Under the pieces are notes generated by a model. That model saw only the letters and a list, made by a program, of their open reading frames with translations. It had not been told where the DNA came from and did no database searches. DNA of 64,000 bases from an uncultured Prochlorococcus sp. (GTDB lineage Bacteria; Cyanobacteriota; Cyanobacteriia; PCC-6307; Cyanobiaceae): contig CACJNU010000006.1 of the NCBI GenBank assembly GCA_902594875.1, positions 1-64,000 of the forward strand, read 5' to 3'. The position numbers and the translations under genes are program-made. This document shows positions 1-8,656 of the stretch, one piece after another (positions within the stretch are counted from its first letter, which is position 1; each line of letters opens with the position of its first letter).

Positions 1-316
1 CAGGTCTAAGAATGCCAAATAAGACAGAACTTATTGCATGCGTTCCACTTACAAATTGCATTCTCACAGCTGCCTTTTCAGCAAGAAACAATCTTGCAAA
101 AACCGCATCAATTTTTTCTCTAGATATATCATCATGACCACTACCAGAAGATTGATTGAAATGACTAGTAGAAACTTTTTCTTCCTTAAAAATTGTCAAA
201 ATATTTTCTAATTTCTGGAAAACCTGATTGGACCTTTCTTGGAAAACTTTACTTAAACTCTCTTCGACAGAAAGGACAGCATTTTCAGCCAGTTTATAGT
301 TATTGTTTAGTGTCAT
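1..316 (-). CDS. Methionine gamma-lyase family ('aluminium resistance') protein, N-terminal part, runs off left edge
   Basis: The minus strand encodes 105 residues from an ATG at 316-314 to the window edge with no stop. It reads MTLNNNYKLAENAVLSVEE at the start and contains the motif RLFLAEKAAVRMQFVSGTHA, typical of the N-terminus of the PLP-dependent Met_gamma_lyase family (about 410-430 residues, cystathionine beta-lyase-like fold, historically called aluminium resistance protein). It begins only 3 bp after the stop of the upstream minus-strand gene, so the two look co-transcribed. The C-terminal part of the same family lies on the opposite strand at about 906-1598, which a single intact gene cannot explain. 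The substrate in cyanobacteria is not known to me. Confidence 0.8.
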   Translation of the reverse strand, partial: MTLNNNYKLAENAVLSVEESLSKVFQERSNQVFQKLENILTIFKEEKVSTSHFNQSSGSGHDDISREKIDAVFARLFLAEKAAVRMQFVSGTHAISSVLFGILRP

Positions 317-319
317 TTA

Positions 320-904
320 CTATGAAAACTCATGTTGTTTTTCAGAAGCTAAATTTCTTAATTCTGCAAGGAAAGCGTTAGGCCCCCTACCCTGAAAATA
401 AGAAAGTTTTTTTGAAGTTTCATATAAGTCAAGAAGTTCTCCATCTAATTCTTCTGCCGTATAATCTCTAATTCCTGCTATTACCTCAGCAAAACGTTCT
501 CTACGGGCAGATTTATTCACAGCATATGCTTCCATTACCTGATTTTTACATGATCTCCAAGCCTTATTCTGACAAAAATGCACTGAAAGAGCATAACTTA
601 AAGCAGAAGCTTCTTCATCTTCTATGTACCAATCAAAAGATGAAGGTAGAGATTTTAATCCTGAAAATATTTCGAATAACTCGCCGGCCGACAATGGATT
701 ACCAGAATCATTTTTTAGGGGTAATGCAGACTCTTCCAAAGATTTCCATAACTCTGGGTAATCACTTTCAAAACGATCCCTGATTTTTTCTATACCTTGA
801 TCAAGAATCGTATTGACTTGAGCTAAAGCAAGAAAAACTTCGGGGCCTGGCGAAGATAACTTCCCATTCCTAAGATTAGAAATTTGTGAATTATGAACTT
901 TCCC
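320..904 (-). CDS. Conserved hypothetical protein with HTH-like segment, 5' end lost at a junction
   Basis: An open frame of about 194 codons ends with TAG at 322-320. A TTG at 739-737 could be read as a start, but the frame stays open upstream and encodes VHNSQISNLRNGKLSSPGPE and FLALAQVNTILDQG. This resembles a helix-turn-helix/XRE-type segment, so the real gene very probably starts beyond the break near 900-915. The remainder is acidic and helical (DWYIEDEEASALSYALSVHF), with no catalytic motif I recognise. It sits immediately before the methionine-gamma-lyase-family gene. Function unknown; a DNA-binding role is only suggested by the N-terminal pattern. Confidence 0.6.
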   Translation of the reverse strand, partial: GKVHNSQISNLRNGKLSSPGPEVFLALAQVNTILDQGIEKIRDRFESDYPELWKSLEESALPLKNDSGNPLSAGELFEIFSGLKSLPSSFDWYIEDEEASALSYALSVHFCQNKAWRSCKNQVMEAYAVNKSARRERFAEVIAGIRDYTAEELDGELLDLYETSKKLSYFQGRGPNAFLAELRNLASEKQHEFS

Positions 905-905
905 T

Positions 906-1598
906 AAATGTATATGTTTTGTCGATAACTGTTATGGGGAGCTTGTTGAAGATAGTGAACCTATTTCAAAAGGGGCAAATATAATTGCTGGATCATTGAT
1001 TAAAAATTTGGGAGGAACAATTGTTCCTACTGGGGGGTACGTTGCAGGAGATGCAGAGTTGGTTGAGATGGCATGTTCTAGATTAACCTCGCCAGGTATT
1101 GGTTCTTCTGCAGGAATAAATTTTGGATTAGGAAGATTAATTTTGCAGGGTTTGTTTTTAGCACCACAAATTGTTCACGAATCATTAAAAGGTGCTGATA
1201 TGGTTGCAGCAGTCTTTAAAAATTTGGGATTTAAGGTTTTACCAGAGCCAGCAACATATAGATCTGATCTTATTCAGTCAGTAAGATTGAATAATCCTGA
1301 TTTGGTACAAAAAGTTTGTCAATCTTTTCAAAATTCTTCACCAGTAGATTCTTTTCTTAATGTTGTTCCATCATCAATGGATGGATATGATTCAAAATTA
1401 TTAATGGCAGGAGGTACATTTATTGAAGGTAGTACAAGTGAATTTTCTGCTGATGCTCCTCTAAGAGATCCTTACAATATTTTTGTTCAAGGTGGTTCTC
1501 ACATAGCTCACATCAAAATTGCATTAATTCGATTATTATTTGATTTATTAGAGGAAAAATTAATTTCAAAGGATTCTCTACTTCCTTTATCTACTTAA
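906..1598 (+). CDS. Methionine gamma-lyase family ('aluminium resistance') protein, C-terminal part, 5' truncated
   Basis: The plus frame reads from about 906 (ICFVDNCYGELVEDSEP) through SLIKNLGGTIVPTGGYVAGD to a stop at 1598. VDNCYGE is the aspartate region of the PLP fold, and the segment around SLIKNLGG holds the likely PLP-binding lysine. About 230 residues are present, corresponding to roughly residue 200 to the end of the family. The ATG at 996 lies inside the conserved core and is not a credible native start. The gene ends 2 bp before gcvH, in the same direction, so in an intact genome it probably heads a unit with gcvH and gcvP. Residues about 106-200 are absent from the window. Confidence 0.8.
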   Translation, partial: KCICFVDNCYGELVEDSEPISKGANIIAGSLIKNLGGTIVPTGGYVAGDAELVEMACSRLTSPGIGSSAGINFGLGRLILQGLFLAPQIVHESLKGADMVAAVFKNLGFKVLPEPATYRSDLIQSVRLNNPDLVQKVCQSFQNSSPVDSFLNVVPSSMDGYDSKLLMAGGTFIEGSTSEFSADAPLRDPYNIFVQGGSHIAHIKIALIRLLFDLLEEKLISKDSLLPLST

Positions 1599-1600
1599 TC

Positions 1601-1990
1601 ATGTCTTACCAGTTTCCAGACAACCTCAACTATGCTGATACTCATGAATACGTCTTGGAAGAAAACGGATTATTAAAAATTGGAGTTAGTGAATTTGCTA
1701 TAGATCAATTAGGAGATATTGTTTTTGTTGAATTAGCTGATCAAGGGGCGACCTTAGAGAAAGGTGAAACTTTTGGAACAATTGAATCAGTTAAGGCCGT
1801 TGAGGAAGTCTATCTGCCTTTTTCAGGGGAAATAGTATCTGTAAATGAGAGCGTAATTGATAACCCTGAGCTTTTGCAGAACGATCCGATTGGAGACGGT
1901 TGGTTAGTCATTTTAAAACCAGAATCAAAAGCTTCAATTGCTGATTTGATGACTTCTGAGGAATATCAATCAAAGGTTGTACCAAAATAA
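1601..1990 (+). CDS. gcvH: Glycine cleavage system H protein
   Basis: This 129-residue lipoyl carrier shuttles the aminomethyl group between the P, T and L proteins of the glycine cleavage complex, important in photorespiratory glycine breakdown. The lipoylation motif IESVKAVEEVYLP is present with the lipoyl lysine at K65. The start YADTHEYV and the C-terminal NDPIGDGWLVILKP are classic for the family, and the length is typical. It starts 2 bp after the preceding gene and 45 bp before gcvP. gcvT and the L-protein gene are not in the window. Confidence 0.97.
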   Translation: MSYQFPDNLNYADTHEYVLEENGLLKIGVSEFAIDQLGDIVFVELADQGATLEKGETFGTIESVKAVEEVYLPFSGEIVSVNESVIDNPELLQNDPIGDGWLVILKPESKASIADLMTSEEYQSKVVPK

Positions 1991-2035
1991 GGCAAACTTT
2001 TTAAAAAGAGCTATTTTAAAGAAAAATATTTAAAT

Positions 2036-4945
2036 ATGATATCCAAATTTGGGTCCGATTTGTTTATAGACAGGCATCTTGGGTTAGGTGATAATGATGA
2101 AAGAATTATGCTGAACAGGCTTGGGTTTAATAATATTGATCAATTTATAAATCAAGTTATTCCTCAAGATATTCAGCTTAAAGATAAATCTTCAGAAATA
2201 TTGCCCCAAGGTTGTTCAGAAATTGAGGCATTAAATGAATTAGAAGAGATTGCGAAGAAAAATACTAAAATGAGATCACTAATAGGCCTTGGTTATTATG
2301 ACAATCATATGCCTAAAGTAATCCAAAGACATGTTCTTGAAAATCCAAGGTGGTATACGTCTTATACTCCATATCAAGCAGAAATTGCACAAGGAAGATT
2401 AGAAGCTTTATTTAATTTTCAAACTATTGTTTGTGAACTAACAGGATTCCCTGTCGCCAATGCATCTTTGTTAGATGAGGGTACTGCTGCTGCAGAAGCT
2501 ATGGCCATGAGTTTTTCTGCAAGGAAAAATAAATCTTCAAAAGTGTATTTAGTGGAATCAAATGTTTTTGATCATACTTTTAATGTTCTACAAACCAGAG
2601 CAAAACCTTTGGGAATATCTTTAAAACGCTTTACTCAAAGCAACCTTCCTGGTCATGATGATGTTTTTGGAATGTTGTTGCAATTACCTGGTAAAAATGG
2701 GCAATTGTATGATCCCACATTCTTAATATCGCAAGCTCATAGATTAGAAATTATTGTAACGGCATGTATTGATCCGCTGGCACAAGTTTTAATTAAACCA
2801 ATTTCTGAATTTGGTGTTGATGTTGCAGTTGGTAGTATGCAAAGATTTGGTGTTCCAATGGGTTTTGGTGGACCCCATGCAGCATATTTTGCCTGTAGCG
2901 AAAAATATAAAAGGCTGATACCTGGAAGAATTGTTGGGCAAACTCTCTCTAAAAATGGAGAAAAGTCTCTAAGATTAGCATTGCAAACAAGAGAGCAACA
3001 TATTAGAAGGGAAAAGGCCACTAGTAACATTTGTACTGCTCAATCTTTGTTAGCTATAATTTCGTCTTTTTATGCTATTTATCATGGACCTTCTGGATTA
3101 ACGCAAATTGCTAAGAGAATAGTAGAGTTGAGAATAAATTTAGAATCATGTTTAGCTGATTTAGGTTTTGATATTCCTAATGGGATTAGATTTGATAGTG
3201 TTGATGTTTATTCTAGGCATTCCCAGAGGATCCATAATGAAGCTTTAAAAAATGGGTATAACTTAAGAATTTTGCCGTTGGGATCAACTATTGAAAATTC
3301 AACTGGCTTTGGGATCTCTTTAGATGAGCTTAGTAATGAAAAAGAAATCAAAGATATTTTGACTTTCATAGCAAACGTTATAGAAAAAAAAGAAGATTTA
3401 GAGCTTATAAAATTTGATAAAAGATTTCATCTTGAAAGTTTAGCTTTGAGATCCAGTGAATGGATGCAGCAAGATATATTCACGAATTTCCAAAGTGAAA
3501 CGGAATTAATGAGATATATATTCCGACTTGCTGAAAAAGATTTTTCTCTGGTAGATGGAATGATGCCATTAGGAAGCTGTACCATGAAGTTAAATTCTGC
3601 AGCAGAGCTAAATCCAGTTTCTTGGACTAATTTATCTTCTATTCATCCTTTTTCTCCATTAGATCAAACTAAGGGCTACTCAAAAATAATATCTGACTTA
3701 GAAAAATGGATAAGTGATATTGTTGGTTTAAAATCAGTTTCTTTTCAACCAAATGCTGGCTCTCAAGGAGAGTTTGCAGGTTTATTGGCAATAAATTCTT
3801 ATTTCGAATCAAAATGTGAACTGTTAAGAAAAAAATGTTTAATTCCAAAAAGTGCTCATGGAACAAATCCTGCTAGTGCAGTTATGGCAGGTTTTGACGT
3901 GTTAACTGTTGAATGTGATGACGAAGGAAATATTGATTTTCAAGATTTGTCAATCAAGGTCAAGAAATTTGATAACCAAATAGGGGCTCTTATGTTGACT
4001 TATCCCTCTACTCATGGAGTTTTTGAATTACAAATCAGAAAGATATGTGATTTAATTCACTCTGTGGGAGGATTTGTTTATTTAGATGGAGCCAATTTGA
4101 ACGCTCAGGTTGGATTATGTAAACCGGGCAATTATGGTGTTGATGTTTGTCACTTGAATTTACATAAAACATTCTGCATTCCTCATGGAGGTGGTGGTCC
4201 AGGAGTAGGTCCAGTTGCTGTATCAGAAACTTTAAGCCCATTTCTTCCTACTCATTCTTTAATGGATAATAATTTATCTATTAGTTCCAATTATGTATCT
4301 TCTGCCAAGCATGGGAGTGCAAGTATTCTTCCAATAAGTTGGATGTATATTAAAATGGTTGGTCTTAGAGGTTTAAAGAAAGCAACTGCGCATGCAATTT
4401 TATCTGCAAATTATATTGCTCATTCTTTAAAGCATAAATTCAAAATTCTTTACAAAGGAAAAAATAATTTTGTCGCACATGAATGTATTTTAGATTTTAG
4501 GGATTTAAAATCTAAAACTGGTTTGAGTGTAAATGATTTAGCTAAACGATTAATAGATTATAGTTTTCATGCCCCAACTATAAGTTGGCCTGTTCCAGAG
4601 ACGATAATGATAGAGCCTACTGAAAGTGAAAGTTTGGTTGAATTGGATAGATTTTGCGAGGCTATGCTATTGATTGGAGAAGAAATCAGCGAAATAGAAA
4701 AAAATGTTGCACTAAAGAATAATAATGTAATAAGTAACGCTCCCCATACGCTGAAAGAGTTAATAGCTGATAATTGGCATTATCCTTATTCAAAAGAAAA
4801 AGCTTCTTTTCCTTATAAAACTCCAACGTCTATTAAGTTTTGGTCTTCAGTTTCTAGGATCAATAATGCATATGGCGATCGCAATTTAATTTGTTCTTGC
4901 AATGTAAATAAAGGCGAGACTTTCGAAGAAAAAAAATGTGCTTAA
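2036..4945 (+). CDS. gcvP: Glycine dehydrogenase (decarboxylating), P protein
   Basis: A 969-residue PLP enzyme that decarboxylates glycine and passes the aminomethyl group to lipoyl-GcvH. It is the fused single-chain form, as in most cyanobacteria: the N-terminal half includes TPYQAEIAQGRLEALFNFQT and the C-terminal half carries the PLP site HLNLHKTFCIPHGGGGPG with K711 as the Schiff-base lysine. FIDRHLG at the N-terminus and MKLNSAAELNPVSW are further family marks. Length is normal and no frameshift is visible. It follows gcvH and ends in a short hairpin overlapping its stop. Confidence 0.97.
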   Translation: MISKFGSDLFIDRHLGLGDNDERIMLNRLGFNNIDQFINQVIPQDIQLKDKSSEILPQGCSEIEALNELEEIAKKNTKMRSLIGLGYYDNHMPKVIQRHVLENPRWYTSYTPYQAEIAQGRLEALFNFQTIVCELTGFPVANASLLDEGTAAAEAMAMSFSARKNKSSKVYLVESNVFDHTFNVLQTRAKPLGISLKRFTQSNLPGHDDVFGMLLQLPGKNGQLYDPTFLISQAHRLEIIVTACIDPLAQVLIKPISEFGVDVAVGSMQRFGVPMGFGGPHAAYFACSEKYKRLIPGRIVGQTLSKNGEKSLRLALQTREQHIRREKATSNICTAQSLLAIISSFYAIYHGPSGLTQIAKRIVELRINLESCLADLGFDIPNGIRFDSVDVYSRHSQRIHNEALKNGYNLRILPLGSTIENSTGFGISLDELSNEKEIKDILTFIANVIEKKEDLELIKFDKRFHLESLALRSSEWMQQDIFTNFQSETELMRYIFRLAEKDFSLVDGMMPLGSCTMKLNSAAELNPVSWTNLSSIHPFSPLDQTKGYSKIISDLEKWISDIVGLKSVSFQPNAGSQGEFAGLLAINSYFESKCELLRKKCLIPKSAHGTNPASAVMAGFDVLTVECDDEGNIDFQDLSIKVKKFDNQIGALMLTYPSTHGVFELQIRKICDLIHSVGGFVYLDGANLNAQVGLCKPGNYGVDVCHLNLHKTFCIPHGGGGPGVGPVAVSETLSPFLPTHSLMDNNLSISSNYVSSAKHGSASILPISWMYIKMVGLRGLKKATAHAILSANYIAHSLKHKFKILYKGKNNFVAHECILDFRDLKSKTGLSVNDLAKRLIDYSFHAPTISWPVPETIMIEPTESESLVELDRFCEAMLLIGEEISEIEKNVALKNNNVISNAPHTLKELIADNWHYPYSKEKASFPYKTPTSIKFWSSVSRINNAYGDRNLICSCNVNKGETFEEKKCA

Positions 4946-4960
4946 AGGACTAGCGTCCTT
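4945..4960 (+). terminator. Hairpin at the end of gcvP, possible terminator
   Basis: AAGGAC (4945-4950), loop TAGC, GTCCTT (4955-4960) form a perfect 6 bp stem that begins at the last base of the gcvP stop codon. The following bases ATATTTACTT are T-rich but not an uninterrupted T run, so termination efficiency is uncertain. It could equally protect the 3' end of the mRNA. Confidence 0.45.
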
Positions 4961-5074
4961 ATATTTACTTAGTTATTATCAGTGAGAATAAAAATTTAAT
5001 ATTTTCTTATAGAATTTTTTTAAATTTTTTTATTAAAATATTCGAGCATCAAATTTTTTGGGGTATTTGAAGCT

Positions 5075-5323
5075 ATGACCAAAGATTTTAAATCTGGTAA
5101 TGTTAAGCACCTGCCAGTTAAAAACGTAGATTTACCAAATTTTGTCAATAATTTTCCAGGAAATAATTCAAACATTTGTTCCGTTGAGGGAACTAATGTT
5201 ATAAGAGTACCCTTTGGTAAAAAATTTTCAAAGAAAAAAAGGCCTGAAAAAAATCAAAATATCGCTACTTTAATACTTCCTTTAAGTTCGTATAATAATC
5301 CCACTCCTCCACACGTAGCATAA
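5075..5323 (+). CDS. Small hypothetical protein, 82 residues
   Basis: An ATG-started frame of 82 codons fills the space between gcvP and the convergent sqdX. The protein has no membrane segment or signal peptide. It has a basic middle (VPFGKKFSKKKRPEKNQ) and a hydrophobic then proline-rich end (IATLILPLSSYNNPTPPHVA). I recognise no domain and assign no function. Support for its being real is its size relative to the gap, codon use like its neighbours, and the lack of a competing frame. No clear Shine-Dalgarno sequence precedes it, as for most genes here. Confidence 0.55.
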   Translation: MTKDFKSGNVKHLPVKNVDLPNFVNNFPGNNSNICSVEGTNVIRVPFGKKFSKKKRPEKNQNIATLILPLSSYNNPTPPHVA

Positions 5324-5335
5324 TTAAGATAAATT

Positions 5336-6469
5336 TTAATCTATTTCTTTGAGAGTATCTATATAATATTTTTGCAGTTGTAATGTTGCTTGATTCCAAT
5401 CCCATTTTTCAGCTTCGTTTCGTGCCTCTTTTCTCATAACTTCTCTTTTACCTTCATTCTCTAGAATTTTTTTTGTCGCTTCAATCAAACTTTGTTCCCC
5501 ATTATCTTTCTCATCAGGATCATATAAACAACCATTAATCCCATCGCTAATAATATCTGGAATCCCCCCCTTGTTGGCTCCAATAACTGGACATCCTGCT
5601 GCCATTGCTTCTAGTAAAACTAAACCAAGTGTTTCTGTACTAGATGGAAATAAAAATATATCTCCAGAGGCATAGGCGCTAGCAAGTTCATCGCCAGATA
5701 AGTATCCTATGAAATTAGTCTTTGTATTTTCGAAGATTTTTTCAAGCTGGTTTCTATATGGTCCGTCACCTACAAGTGCTAGGCAAGCATTAGGAATACT
5801 TTCTAAGACTGGTTTAATTCTCTCAATTTGTTTTTCTGCCGATAATCTTCCTACATAAATTAATAAGTAATTAGCATCGTTGTATTCCCCAAATAATTTT
5901 TTTCTCATTTTCTCACTTCTCAAATCTGGTCTGAAACTTAAAGTATCTACTCCCCTTTGCCATAGAGCAGTCCTTTGAATACCTTTATCTTTTAACTCAT
6001 TGACCATAGCGGTGGAAGTACATAAATTTAACAAGGCTTGATTATGAGCTGCTTTAAGTAATTCCCACAAAAGTGGTTCTAACATACCCATACCGTAATG
6101 TTCCAGATATTTTGGAAGATGAGTATGGTAACTGGCAATTAAAGGAATATTATTAGTTTTCGCTAACCATATGCCACCTAAGCCAAGTACGGCTGGGTTA
6201 ACAACATGTATCAAATCTGGGTTAAATTTTTCTAACTGATCTGAGACTGCAGGACCCGGTAAACCAAGCTTCAACTCCGGGTATAAGGGTAATGGCATTG
6301 CAGCAACTCCAACTACAGTTGCACCCATATATGATTCTGGACATCCTTCTGGACAAAAAATTATAACTTCATTACCATTTTTTATTAAAAATTCAATCGT
6401 TTTAGTCAGTCTTGTGACTATGCCATCAACTTTAGGTAAAAAAGTTTCGGTAAACAATGCAATTTTCAC
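5336..6469 (-). CDS. sqdX: Sulfolipid synthase, sulfoquinovosyl diacylglycerol glycosyltransferase
   Basis: A 377-residue GT-B family 4 glycosyltransferase. It starts MKIALFTETFLPKVDGIVTR and has the C-terminal nucleotide-sugar motif ETLGLVLLEAMAAGCPVIG. Adjacent to sqdB and 27 bp downstream of it on the same strand, it is best read as SqdX, which transfers sulfoquinovose from UDP-sulfoquinovose to diacylglycerol to make SQDG at the membrane. Sulfolipid replaces phospholipid in open-ocean picocyanobacteria and so saves phosphorus (known biology). The specific function rests mainly on context; the fold assignment is secure. Confidence 0.92.
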   Translation of the reverse strand: MKIALFTETFLPKVDGIVTRLTKTIEFLIKNGNEVIIFCPEGCPESYMGATVVGVAAMPLPLYPELKLGLPGPAVSDQLEKFNPDLIHVVNPAVLGLGGIWLAKTNNIPLIASYHTHLPKYLEHYGMGMLEPLLWELLKAAHNQALLNLCTSTAMVNELKDKGIQRTALWQRGVDTLSFRPDLRSEKMRKKLFGEYNDANYLLIYVGRLSAEKQIERIKPVLESIPNACLALVGDGPYRNQLEKIFENTKTNFIGYLSGDELASAYASGDIFLFPSSTETLGLVLLEAMAAGCPVIGANKGGIPDIISDGINGCLYDPDEKDNGEQSLIEATKKILENEGKREVMRKEARNEAEKWDWNQATLQLQKYYIDTLKEID

Positions 6470-6496
6470 TTTCTTAAGGTAAGTATTTTATAAATT

Positions 6497-7690
6497 TTAA
6501 TTTGCCTTTATTGCCTCAGCTTGTTTTTTAGTCCAGGATGAAACACAAGGTATGCGCTTAAGATCACATCTATTGGAGTATTTTTTGGCAACTTCAACAA
6601 CTTCTTCTAATAATCCATTATCAAGAGTTGTTGGGCTTAAACCTAATTCTATAAAACATTTATTATCTACAATTAGATCATTTTCTACCGCTTCATTTCT
6701 TGGATTTGGTAAATAATTAATATCAGCTCCTGTTAGAGAAGCAACTTTTTTAGCTAGTTCTCCAACTTGATGACTCTCAGTCATTTGATTAAAGATTTTG
6801 ACTCTTTCTCCAGATTTTGGAGGATTTTCAAGAGCAAGTTGTACGCATTTTACAGAGTCTTTTATATGTATAAATGCTCTTGTTTGCCCGCCTGTCCCAT
6901 GTACACTTAATGGATATCCAATTGCAGCTTGCATTAGAAATCTGTTTAAAACAGTTCCATAATCTCCGTCATAGTCAAATCGGTTTGTCAATCTAGGATC
7001 TTTTAAAGTTGCTTCTGTATTTGTTCCCCAAACAATGCCTTGATGTAAATCAGTAATCCTTACAAGATCATTTTTGTTGTAGTAAAGAAATAATAATTGA
7101 TCTAAGGTTTTAGTCATATGGTAAACACTACCTGGACTTGCAGGGTGTAATATTTCTTCTTCAAATCGGCTTCCATCTGGTTGTGGAACTTCAACTTTTA
7201 GATAACCTTCTGGAATTGTTGCACCTCTATGTGATCCATATCCATAGACTCCCATTGTTCCTAAATGAACAACATGAATATCTAAATTACTCTCTACTAT
7301 TGCAGCAAGAAGGTTGTGGGTGCCATTAACATTATTATCCACTGTATATCTTTTGGTGAAACTAGATTTCATAGAGTAAGGTGCTGCTCTTTGTTCTGCA
7401 AAATGGATCACGGAATCTGGTTTTTCATCAATTAGCAAATTGAGCAATTTTTGATATTGTTTAGAGATATCCATATTAAGAAATCTCATAGGCTTACCTC
7501 CAATCTCTTCCCATGCAGAAAGTCGTTCTGTTATCGAAGCAATTGGAGTTAAAGATTCTACCTCTAAATCAATATCAATTTTTCTACGACTTAAATTGTC
7601 GACAATAATAACATCATGATTTTGCTCTGCTAAATTAACCGCACAAGGCCAACCGCAAAAACCATCTCCACCTAGAACAATAACTTTCAC
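6497..7690 (-). CDS. sqdB: UDP-sulfoquinovose synthase
   Basis: A 397-residue short-chain dehydrogenase/epimerase-type enzyme that converts UDP-glucose plus sulfite to UDP-sulfoquinovose. The N-terminal NAD motif GGDGFCGW (residues 7-14) is present, with catalytic T145 (HLGTMGVYG) and Y190/K194 (YHMTK), matching the Thr-Tyr-Lys set of plant SQD1. The length matches the family. It is first in the sqdB-sqdX pair. The 169 bp between it and thiG to the right should contain its promoter, though the pair could also receive read-through from the rpmI-thiG block. Confidence 0.96.
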   Translation of the reverse strand: MKVIVLGGDGFCGWPCAVNLAEQNHDVIIVDNLSRRKIDIDLEVESLTPIASITERLSAWEEIGGKPMRFLNMDISKQYQKLLNLLIDEKPDSVIHFAEQRAAPYSMKSSFTKRYTVDNNVNGTHNLLAAIVESNLDIHVVHLGTMGVYGYGSHRGATIPEGYLKVEVPQPDGSRFEEEILHPASPGSVYHMTKTLDQLLFLYYNKNDLVRITDLHQGIVWGTNTEATLKDPRLTNRFDYDGDYGTVLNRFLMQAAIGYPLSVHGTGGQTRAFIHIKDSVKCVQLALENPPKSGERVKIFNQMTESHQVGELAKKVASLTGADINYLPNPRNEAVENDLIVDNKCFIELGLSPTTLDNGLLEEVVEVAKKYSNRCDLKRIPCVSSWTKKQAEAIKAN

Positions 7691-7859
7691 TCAGAACTCC
7701 AGAATTAAAAGATTCATAATATATTTATTAAATTACTACAGTGTGCTTCCACTTTGCGAAAAACATTGTAAATAGTTTCAAATCTTCTTTCTTAATGAGA
7801 TAAATAAAAGCGAATAATAAATTTTTACTTTCTTTTTCAGCTTTGCTCAATTTTGCATA

Positions 7860-8654
7860 TTAAGTAGATATATTTTTTTCCGGCGAACTTGCGACTGCAA
7901 AGTCTTGTTTTTTAATTCTTCCAGCCAGAAAAGCTTGCCTGCCAGCTTTTACACTATAATTTATCGCTTGAGCCATTAGAGGAGGATTTGCGGCTTGTGC
8001 TATTGCACTATTGATTAAGACACCATCAGCTCCAATTTCCATAGCTTGAGAAGCTTCACTAGGCACTCCAATTCCTGCGTCAATTATTACTGGCACTTTT
8101 GCATTCTCAATAATTATCCTTATATTTGATAAATTTAATAAACCTTGCCCGGAGCCTATGGGCGAGCCCAATGGCATTACAGTTGCACAACCTATTTCTT
8201 CTAGTCTTTTTGCAAGAATAGGATCTGCATTGATATAAGGAAGTACAGCGAAACCCTTTTTTATTAAAATTTCGGCTGCTTTAAGAGTTTCTATTGGATC
8301 TGGTAGCAAATATTTTTTGTCAGGAATAACTTCTAACTTCACAAAATTATTTTCTTCTTGACCAGATAATTTTGCAAGTTCTCTACCTAAAATTGCTATT
8401 CTGACTGCCTCATCGGAATTAACACAACCAGCTGTATTAGGCAGCATCCAGTATTTTTCCCAGTTGATCTTTTCGAGTAAATTTTCTCCGGTCTGATCAT
8501 TTTTAATTCTTCTAACAGCGACGGTTATAATTTCCGTTTCAGAATTTGACAAACTTTCCACCATATCTTGAGTAGATTTGTATTTGCCAGTACCAACCAT
8601 TAATCTACTGGAAAATTGTTTTCCACCAATTAGTAAATAAGAAGAATTGTCCAT
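7860..8654 (-). CDS. thiG: Thiazole synthase
   Basis: A 264-residue TIM-barrel enzyme that builds the thiazole phosphate ring of thiamin from deoxyxylulose 5-phosphate, dehydroglycine and ThiS thiocarboxylate. Family marks are the start [12 protein letters not shown], the Schiff-base lysine in FVKLEVIPD (K106) and the phosphate-binding stretch [20 protein letters not shown]. It begins 2 bp after the TPR gene on the same strand. No thiS or thiO is next to it. It cooperates with thiC (60.7 kb), which makes the pyrimidine half. Confidence 0.96.
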   Translation of the reverse strand: MDNSSYLLIGGKQFSSRLMVGTGKYKSTQDMVESLSNSETEIITVAVRRIKNDQTGENLLEKINWEKYWMLPNTAGCVNSDEAVRIAILGRELAKLSGQEENNFVKLEVIPDKKYLLPDPIETLKAAEILIKKGFAVLPYINADPILAKRLEEIGCATVMPLGSPIGSGQGLLNLSNIRIIIENAKVPVIIDAGIGVPSEASQAMEIGADGVLINSAIAQAANPPLMAQAINYSVKAGRQAFLAGRIKKQDFAVASSPEKNIST

Positions 8655-8656
8655 AT

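Noticed and set aside
996-1598. A complete 200-residue protein starting at the ATG at 996.
   Set aside because: The conserved family sequence continues upstream in frame to about 906 (VDNCYGELVED), so 996 is internal to a truncated gene.
5301-5316. ACTCCTCCACAC, close to the ACUCCUCACAC core of the cyanobacterial sRNA Yfr1.
   Set aside because: It has an extra C, sits inside the 3' end of a small coding frame, and lacks the flanking hairpins of Yfr1.
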